A stretch of DNA of 5,514 nt from Oscillospiraceae bacterium (lineage in GTDB: Bacteria > Bacillota_A > Clostridia > Oscillospirales > Oscillospiraceae): NCBI GenBank assembly GCA_017545325.1, contig JAFWOX010000029.1, positions 1-5,514 of the forward strand, written 5' to 3'. Of the stretch, positions 1 through 4,280 are shown piece by piece. The stretch's first letter is position 1. Each line of letters starts with the position of its first letter. Under the pieces are notes generated by a model. That model saw nothing but the letters and a program-made list of their open reading frames with translations, did no database searches and was not told where the DNA came from. The translations under genes and the position numbers were made by a program.

Positions 1-420
1 AACTGCGGCGTCAAGATGTTCATCGGCTCCAACGACACCGATACCTGCAAGATGTTCTCGGAGATGTGCGGCAACATGACCGTCCGCACCAGCTCCACCT
101 CCTCCAGCCTTGGCAGCAAGGCTGGGGACATCAACGTCTCCACCAACACCCAGGTGCGGCCGCTGATCTACCCCAGCGAGCTGCAGCGGCTCAACAACCA
201 GGAGAGCACCGGCAACAGCATCATCGTGTCCTTCAACTCCTTCCCCCTGAAAACCAAGTATACGCCCTCCTACAAGTGCCCCTACTACAAGTTCGGACCC
301 ATGGATCTCACGGAGATCCGCAGCAACGTGTTCCGGGCCGACGAGGTCTTCTATGACCTGGCGGTGCGAAACGCCAAGGTGCTGGGCGAGAACAGTGAGA
401 ACGGAGATGAGAGTCTATGA
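1..420 (+). CDS. VirD4/TraG-type type IV secretion coupling protein, C-terminal fragment
   Basis: The reading frame is open from base 1 to the TGA at 418-420, so this is the last 139 codons of a larger gene whose start lies outside the window; the in-frame ATG at 16 is internal. VirD4/TraG coupling proteins are hexameric inner-membrane ATPases that feed DNA-protein or protein substrates into a type IV channel. What remains matches the end of the family's ATPase domain: an N-C-G-V-K-M-F-I-G-S-N-D strand-turn at the edge (the 'NCD..LFLG' position), T..M.....G.MTVRTSS, then RPLIYPSEL, the usual 'R-x-L-L-x-P-x-E-L' step, and a late segment with K-Y-T-P-S-Y-K-C-P-Y-Y-K ('DKYDY..HP.YK' in relatives). 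Walker A and B motifs would be upstream and cannot be checked. The last four bases overlap the next start, so it heads or continues the operon. A phage or non-conjugative homologue is possible. The family call rests on remembered motifs. Confidence 0.7.
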   Translation, partial: NCGVKMFIGSNDTDTCKMFSEMCGNMTVRTSSTSSSLGSKAGDINVSTNTQVRPLIYPSELQRLNNQESTGNSIIVSFNSFPLKTKYTPSYKCPYYKFGPMDLTEIRSNVFRADEVFYDLAVRNAKVLGENSENGDESL

Positions 421-1019
421 TGACCAAGGAGGAAAAGCGGGAGATCCGCAGGGTGCTCCTGGGCAAAACCCTGCTCCAGGAGAATGGCCGTCTGACCTCC
501 ATGGGCCCCGGGGACCGTCGCCTGCCCCTGGGAATCGGAGACGGCGCCGGCGCGGTGCGTTTCCTGGGGGTGGGGGGCAAGTCCCGCCGCCTGGAAACCA
601 AGCTCCGGGAGCCCGCCGTCAAAAACAAGGCGGCGGAGATCATGAAGGACATCGGCCGGGGTCTGGATCTGCGGGAGCAGCCTGATACCGTGGCCTGCCT
701 GATCCGCTATGTGCTGACCCGCCCGGCGCTGCTGACCTTCCGATACATGGAGGGCGTCCCGGTGCTGACCGCCTGGGCCGGCCGGGGTCTCACCGGCTGG
801 ATTTCCCGCCGCAGGGCCCTGCGGGCCTTCCGCGCCCGGCTGCCGGAGTCCATCAAGATCTCCGAAAAGCAGGCCCCGGCGGTGGAGCCACCCAAAGAGA
901 AAAAACAGAAAAAGTCCCGGCGGGAGCGGAAAGCGGAAAAGCTCGCCGCCCGGGAGCAGGCGGCAGCCAAGGCCGCCGAGTCCTCTTCGCCAAAGGCGGG
1001 AAAGGAGCAGCAATCATGA
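417..1019 (+). CDS. Small basic protein of unknown function, translationally coupled to the coupling protein
   Basis: I do not recognise this 200-residue protein. Its ATG overlaps the upstream stop by four bases (ATGA), and a GGAG lies ten bases before it (403-406); a second ATG follows at once, so the start could be codon 1 or 2. Residues 1-65 are charged and glycine-rich (motif G-D-R-R-L-P-L-G-I-G-D-G at about 32-43). Residues 66-145 look like a compact helical region with a moderately hydrophobic stretch (YVLTRPALLTF, 98-108) and a basic cluster RRRALRAFRAR (131-141). Residues 151-200 are a low-complexity Lys/Arg/Glu/Ala tail with PKEKKQKKSRRERK (159-172), probably disordered or a charged helix that could bind nucleic acid, membrane or a partner. 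There is no signal peptide and no convincing membrane segment. Its own stop overlaps the STAS gene start, so it is wedged between the coupling protein and the switch pair; a cytoplasmic accessory role with one of them is a guess. Confidence 0.82.
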   Translation: MMTKEEKREIRRVLLGKTLLQENGRLTSMGPGDRRLPLGIGDGAGAVRFLGVGGKSRRLETKLREPAVKNKAAEIMKDIGRGLDLREQPDTVACLIRYVLTRPALLTFRYMEGVPVLTAWAGRGLTGWISRRRALRAFRARLPESIKISEKQAPAVEPPKEKKQKKSRRERKAEKLAAREQAAAKAAESSSPKAGKEQQS

Positions 1020-1321
1020 GCCTGAATCTGAATCTGATCAATCGCGGCGCCCAGGGAGAGCTGCTGCTCTCCGGCCGCCTGGACAGCACCACCGCCGTGG
1101 AGGCGGAACAGGTGTTTGACAGCCTCACGGAGCGCTTCACAGACCTGATCCTGAATATGGAGGAGCTGGAATACATCTCCAGCGCCGGCCTTCGGATTTT
1201 GAAACGCTGCTACATGGCCATGCGCCGCAAGGGCGGAACCCTGAAGCTGAAAAACGTCAACAAAATGGTGATGGAAGTCTTTGAGGTCACCGGCTTTGCG
1301 GGTCTGCTCCAGTTTATCTGA
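1016..1321 (+). CDS. STAS-domain anti-sigma factor antagonist (SpoIIAA/RsbV-like)
   Basis: This 101-residue protein is a single STAS domain, the normal length for the SpoIIAA/RsbV group. In that family the unphosphorylated antagonist binds an ATP-dependent anti-sigma kinase and frees its target; phosphorylation of one serine by the kinase breaks the contact and a PP2C phosphatase restores it. The landmarks are visible: G-R-L-D-S-T-T (20-26, where SpoIIAA has G-E-L-D-H-H-T), the strand D-L-I-L-N-M-E-E-L (43-51), and Y-I-S-S-A-G-L-R-I-L (53-62). By alignment with SpoIIAA, Ser56 is the likely phosphorylated residue. The start is supported by AAAGGAG at 1001-1007, eight bases upstream, and the ATG overlaps the previous stop by four bases. 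The kinase gene follows after 14 bases, so the pair is co-transcribed. No sigma factor or PP2C phosphatase is in the window, so the final target, sigma or otherwise, is unknown. Confidence 0.95.
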   Translation: MSLNLNLINRGAQGELLLSGRLDSTTAVEAEQVFDSLTERFTDLILNMEELEYISSAGLRILKRCYMAMRRKGGTLKLKNVNKMVMEVFEVTGFAGLLQFI

Positions 1322-1322
1322 T

Positions 1323-1329
1323 CGAGGTG
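1323..1329 (+). promoter_or_regulatory. Ribosome binding site that fixes the start of the RsbW-like gene
   Basis: The sequence CGAGGTG contains GAGG at 1324-1327, eight bases before the ATG at 1336. The in-frame GTG at 1327 lies on top of this site and has no Shine-Dalgarno sequence of its own upstream, so the ATG at 1336 is the better start. Confidence 0.75.
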
Positions 1330-1335
1330 AATGTC

Positions 1336-1749
1336 ATGAAGACTCTGACCGTGCCTGCGGACACGAGGGAACTGGACCGGGTCACCGCCTTTGTGGACGG
1401 AATCCTGGAGGAAGCAGACTGCCCCATGGAGATCCAGTTCCGGGTGGAGCTGGCCGTGGAGGAGCTGTTTGTCAACATCGCCAGCTATGCCTATGGGGGC
1501 AGCGGGGGAACGGTGGAGCTGAAGGCCCAGATCCTTCCCGCCCCCCAGCGCCTGGAGCTGTCCTTCCGGGACAGCGGCGCGCCCTTTGATCCCCTGGCCA
1601 AGCCCAACGCCGACACCTCCCCGGAGGCCACGCTGAACCGGGAGGGGGGCCTGGGAATCCTGCTGGTGAAAAAAACCATGGATGAGGTCCGCTACACCCG
1701 GGAGAAGAACCAGAATCTCCTCACCGTGGTGAAGAATCTGCGGCGCTGA
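1336..1749 (+). CDS. RsbW/SpoIIAB-like ATP-binding protein (anti-sigma factor serine kinase)
   Basis: The protein has 137 residues from the ATG at 1336, typical of the single-domain GHKL (HATPase_c_2) kinases that phosphorylate a STAS partner and bind or release a sigma factor or other target. The ATP pocket can be read directly: the N-box V-E-L-A-V-E-E-L-F-V-N (37-47, with Glu43 and Asn47 as the E-x-x-x-N pair), the G1 box F-R-D-S-G-A-P-F-D-P (77-86, with Asp79 and Gly81), and the G2 box G-G-L-G-I-L-L-V-K-K (104-113), followed by the closing segment M-D-E-V-R-Y. All key residues are present, so it should be active. A GTG nine bases upstream is an alternative start but overlaps the ribosome site. 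It follows the STAS gene by 14 bases, so the two form a partner-switch cassette. It is probably cytoplasmic. Which protein it holds inactive cannot be told from the window. Confidence 0.93.
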   Translation: MKTLTVPADTRELDRVTAFVDGILEEADCPMEIQFRVELAVEELFVNIASYAYGGSGGTVELKAQILPAPQRLELSFRDSGAPFDPLAKPNADTSPEATLNREGGLGILLVKKTMDEVRYTREKNQNLLTVVKNLRR

Positions 1750-1769
1750 TCCGGAAAGGAGACGGCACC

Positions 1770-3185
1770 ATGCCCAACGACACCCAGCGGGGACAGGATC
1801 CCGCCCGGCAGCCCCTGCCGGTGCGGCCCGGAGAGTCCTGGGGCCAGTATGTGGACCGGCTCCGGTCCGGGCCCATGGACGGTCCCCACATGGCGGGAAT
1901 CCTCTCCGCCATGACCCTGATGCGCAATACCCCGGAGGCCCCCGCCAACGGCAAGCTGCTGGAGCCCCTGTCGGAGCGGCTGCTGCGAAACCCCTCCTTT
2001 GCCCTGCTGATCCGGGACCCCAAGGCCCAACAGCTGGCGGCGGAGGGCCGTGGGGCGGAGCTGCTGCCCCTGCTGGCGGAAAAACAGCAGCTGCGGCGGC
2101 AGGCCATGAACCGCATGGGCCGCAGCGCCCAGCAGGCCCCCGCCGAGGCGGAGTTCCTGCAAACGGCCCTCCAGGCCATGAAGGAGGGGGCCGCCGCCAA
2201 GGGCGCTCCCATGAAAGAGCGGGAAAGCCTCCGCTTCCAGGAGATGATCCGCCGGATGGAATACGCCCAGAGCCTGGCGGATAAGGGCATCGCCCTGGAC
2301 GGGAAGACCGCCCGGGAGCTCACCGCCGCCGTCCGGAACTACAACGATGGGGGCAGGAAAATCCCCGGGGGCAAAAAGGAGGCGGCGGCCTCCAGAGCCG
2401 CCATGTGCGTGCTGAAGCACTATCTGCCGGAGCAGGAGTTCAACAGCTACTGCGCCGACATCAACGCCGCCCGGGGTCTGGAGAAGCAGCCCTCCCATCC
2501 ACGCTACGCGGACCCTCGGGCCTACAGCCAGGAGGTGCTGCGGGGCAGCGCCCGGCCCGCCAAGGAGCTGATGGCGGCCGCCCGGCAGCAGCTGACCAAG
2601 GGCATGACCCTGGAGGGCTGCGCCGCCGCCGCGGCCATTCAGAAGCTCTCCGGGGGCAACCCCAACACCCCCATCAGCCAGGAGCGGCTCCAGACAGAGA
2701 TCGGCCGCATGAAGTCTCCGGGCTCCGCCTTCCTGCGGGCCATGGAGGACGGGGCCAGTCGGAGCAGCTTTGCCGCCCTGGCTTCCCAGGGCCAGGCCGC
2801 CAAGCTGGGCAGCTCCATTCTGCGGGCCTCCAAGAACCATTCCCTGCGGGCCGCCCAGTGGCAGATCAACCAGTCTGTCAAGGGCCTGGCGGCGGGCGGT
2901 TCCCAGGCCGAGGGCCATCTGGCCGGCATCCTGGCGGCCCGCGCCTTGGCCGCGGAGTCCGACCCGGGCCAGCAGATCACCAACAAGGCCTTCCAGGGCC
3001 GGGCCCAGCAGATTCGCAGCAGCCCGGAGTTCGCCAAGCTGGCGGCTCGCTACCGGCAGGAGCCGGCCTTCCGCAACGGCATCAATCGGGGCATCTCCGA
3101 CGGTGACGGCGGCAAACGGCTCATGGAGGAGTATCGGCGGGTCAACAGCTCCGCCCAAATCCAAGCCCCCACAGCCTCCCGATAG
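1770..3185 (+). CDS. Alpha-helical repeat-module protein of unknown function
   Basis: I do not recognise a named family. The 471-residue protein begins at an ATG eight bases after AAAGGAG (1755-1761), 20 bases after the kinase gene. It is Ala/Gln/Arg-rich and looks almost wholly helical, with no signal peptide or membrane segment. A module starts at residue 24 (WGQYV), continues through I-L-S-A-M (44-48) and N-P-S-F (74-77), and has D-P at 83-84; it aligns with a region of the convergent gene at the end of the window. Two weaker copies appear at about 283-347 (CAAAAAIQKL ... SPGSAFLRAM) and 383-440 (LAGILAARALA ... SSPEFAKLA). Between them, 187-236 is a distinct segment with G-G-R-K-I-P-G-G-K-K, then C-V-L-K-H-Y-L-P-E-Q-E-F and Y-C-A-D-I-N-A. 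A 490-codon antisense frame covers the same region, but the ribosome site, operon order and shared module favour this strand. Scaffold, adaptor or secreted substrate are all possible. Confidence 0.85.
   Translation: MPNDTQRGQDPARQPLPVRPGESWGQYVDRLRSGPMDGPHMAGILSAMTLMRNTPEAPANGKLLEPLSERLLRNPSFALLIRDPKAQQLAAEGRGAELLPLLAEKQQLRRQAMNRMGRSAQQAPAEAEFLQTALQAMKEGAAAKGAPMKERESLRFQEMIRRMEYAQSLADKGIALDGKTARELTAAVRNYNDGGRKIPGGKKEAAASRAAMCVLKHYLPEQEFNSYCADINAARGLEKQPSHPRYADPRAYSQEVLRGSARPAKELMAAARQQLTKGMTLEGCAAAAAIQKLSGGNPNTPISQERLQTEIGRMKSPGSAFLRAMEDGASRSSFAALASQGQAAKLGSSILRASKNHSLRAAQWQINQSVKGLAAGGSQAEGHLAGILAARALAAESDPGQQITNKAFQGRAQQIRSSPEFAKLAARYRQEPAFRNGINRGISDGDGGKRLMEEYRRVNSSAQIQAPTASR
1839..2078 (+). 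other. Shared WGxYV...SPxF module, copy in the plus-strand protein (residues 24-103)
   Basis: This region encodes W-G-Q-Y-V, a helix with I-L-S-A-M at 44-48, N-P-S-F at 74-77 and D-P at 83-84. The copy in the minus-strand gene has W-G-D-Y-V, L-A-L-A-M, S-P-A-F and D-P with nearly the same spacing: Trp to Met is 24 versus 25 residues, Trp to Pro of the SPxF motif is 51 versus 53, and Phe to Asp is 6 in both. That spacing over about 80 residues argues for common descent. Confidence 0.65.
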
Positions 3186-3224
3186 GCTTGGGGTCTGATC
3201 AACAGTCCAGAGGAGGAATCAGCG

Positions 3225-4217
3225 ATGCCAAGGGAAGACCTGAATACCTTGACCATCGATCTGCGGGGGCGTCAAATCCCCGCTGCAGAAGGGGTGGACG
3301 CCAAGGGAGTTCCCATGACATTGACCAATATCAGGGGCCAGAAGATCCGGGGCGTGTTCATCCGGCAGGACCCCAAGGGGCCCCAGGAATCGGTGCGGCG
3401 GAACGGCTGTGTCTCCGCCGTGGCGGAGCTGCTGGGAGTCCCGGAGCTGGCAGTCCGGGTCCGGGGCCTGCGCTTTGTCAATGGCGCGCAGGGGAACCAG
3501 GACGGCGTCTTCACCGCCAGCCCCGAGGGGGCGGACCTGTTCGGCAGCCCCGAGAGCTGCTCCCGGGTGGCGGACCAGCCCTTCGGCCCGGAGCGCCAGG
3601 GCAGCGGCAAGCTGCTGCGGCAGCTGGCGGATCTGCAGGTGTTGGATTATCTCTGCGGCCACCCCAGCCGCCAGCAGTCCAGCCTGGCCTACCGGCTGGA
3701 TGAGCGGGGCCAGGTGGTGGGAATCCAGGGCGTGGAAAACGGCGAGGCCTTCACCGGAAGCGCCGGGAAGGACAACCTGCTCAGCCCGGAGAAGATGCTT
3801 GTGGTGTCCAAATCCATGGCGGACCGGCTGAAAAGCCTGAAGCCGGAGCAGATGAAACAGACCATGAAGGGCTGGGGCCTGTCGGAGCAGGCCATGAGCG
3901 ACGCCGGGGAGCGGCTCCACAGTCTGCAGGAGCAGATCAAGGCGGCCTCCCGCGGCGCCAAGACCGCCGGCAGCCGCAGAGAAGGGCTGGTCATCGTGCC
4001 GGACGATCACTTTGGGGAGCTGTCTCTGGACAGCCTCAGCCGGCAGGGCAGCTACTTCCAGCAGGTGCGGGACTCCGTCCAGGGAGCCGTGCGCTCCGCC
4101 AGAGCCCAGGGCTTTTTCTATGAGCCCAGAGGGGAAGCGGTGCAGCGTCCCCTGCGGGTGCCCCAGCACGGGCCGCAGCACACAGCCCAGGCGGCGCCAA
4201 GCCCCAGAAGCCTGTAA
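3225..4217 (+). CDS. HipA/PI3-kinase-like fold protein, probable pseudokinase
   Basis: This 330-residue protein has an excellent ribosome site (AGGAGG, 3211-3216, eight bases before the ATG). Residues 59-105 resemble the small-lobe part of HipA-like and related kinases (R-N-G-C-V-S-A-V-A-E-L-L-G-V-P at 59-73, then a strand and a G-V-F-T turn). Residues 133-180 look like their catalytic core: L-Q-V-L-D-Y-L-C-G (137-145), where active relatives continue x-x-D-R-H-x-x-N, and a strand V-V-G-I-Q-G-V (164-170), where they continue D-N-D. Here those positions read P-S-R-Q-Q-S-S (147-153) and E-N-G (171-173), so the catalytic Asp and His, the Asn and the metal-binding Asp appear to be lost. The stretch S-K-S-M-A-D-R-L-K-S-L-K-P-E (195-208) and a helix to about 240 fit the large lobe. 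The tail (305-330) has no acidic residue and is rich in Gln, Pro, Arg and His. It ends the operon. The coding call is firm; the kinase relation is from remembered motifs, and an unrelated fold is possible. Confidence 0.82.
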   Translation: MPREDLNTLTIDLRGRQIPAAEGVDAKGVPMTLTNIRGQKIRGVFIRQDPKGPQESVRRNGCVSAVAELLGVPELAVRVRGLRFVNGAQGNQDGVFTASPEGADLFGSPESCSRVADQPFGPERQGSGKLLRQLADLQVLDYLCGHPSRQQSSLAYRLDERGQVVGIQGVENGEAFTGSAGKDNLLSPEKMLVVSKSMADRLKSLKPEQMKQTMKGWGLSEQAMSDAGERLHSLQEQIKAASRGAKTAGSRREGLVIVPDDHFGELSLDSLSRQGSYFQQVRDSVQGAVRSARAQGFFYEPRGEAVQRPLRVPQHGPQHTAQAAPSPRSL

Positions 4218-4224
4218 ATACGAC

Positions 4225-4272
4225 AAACCGCCCGGAGGCGGCTCCCCATGGGGAGCCGCCTCCGGGCGGTTT
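4225..4272. terminator. Perfect 48-base palindrome, probable bidirectional terminator
   Basis: The arms 4225-4248 and 4249-4272 are exact reverse complements (24 bp, centred on CCATGG), starting AAACCGCCCGG and ending CCGGGCGGTTT. The hairpin sits in the 63-base gap between two genes that converge on it, with TTTT at 4270-4273 on the plus strand and a shorter TTT on the minus strand. Placement fits a shared intrinsic terminator for both transcripts; the T-runs are short, so the great stem length would have to carry much of the effect. Confidence 0.78.
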
Positions 4273-4280
4273 TGACGCGT

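Noticed and set aside
351..1013. A 220-codon minus-strand frame opposite the basic protein gene
   Set aside because: It crosses the junction of two overlapping plus-strand genes and reads as low-complexity antisense; nothing in it resembles a family.
1327..1749. GTG at 1327 as the start of the RsbW-like gene
   Set aside because: The codon overlaps the only ribosome site present; the ATG at 1336 has the proper eight-base spacing.
205..3000. Cys213, His217 and Cys228 of the 471-residue protein as a metal site (residue numbers; segment lies near 2406-2453)
   Set aside because: Only three possible ligands with irregular spacing are present in a helical segment; this is not enough to claim a zinc site.
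2405..3106. A 233-codon plus-strand frame inside the 471-residue gene
   Set aside because: It is an out-of-frame shadow rich in Gly, Pro, Arg and Gln with no ribosome site, and overlaps a supported gene throughout.
1692..3164. A 490-codon open frame on the minus strand opposite the 471-residue protein gene
   Set aside because: It is slightly longer than the sense gene, but its sequence is the Gly/Leu/Gln-rich, low-complexity type made by GC-rich antisense frames. The sense frame has a good ribosome site, fits the operon spacing and carries the module shared with another gene.
3219..4226. A 335-codon minus-strand frame opposite the pseudokinase-like gene
   Set aside because: It would run into the palindrome and the convergent gene region with no ribosome site seen. 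The plus frame has AGGAGG at the right distance and a recognisable kinase-like layout.
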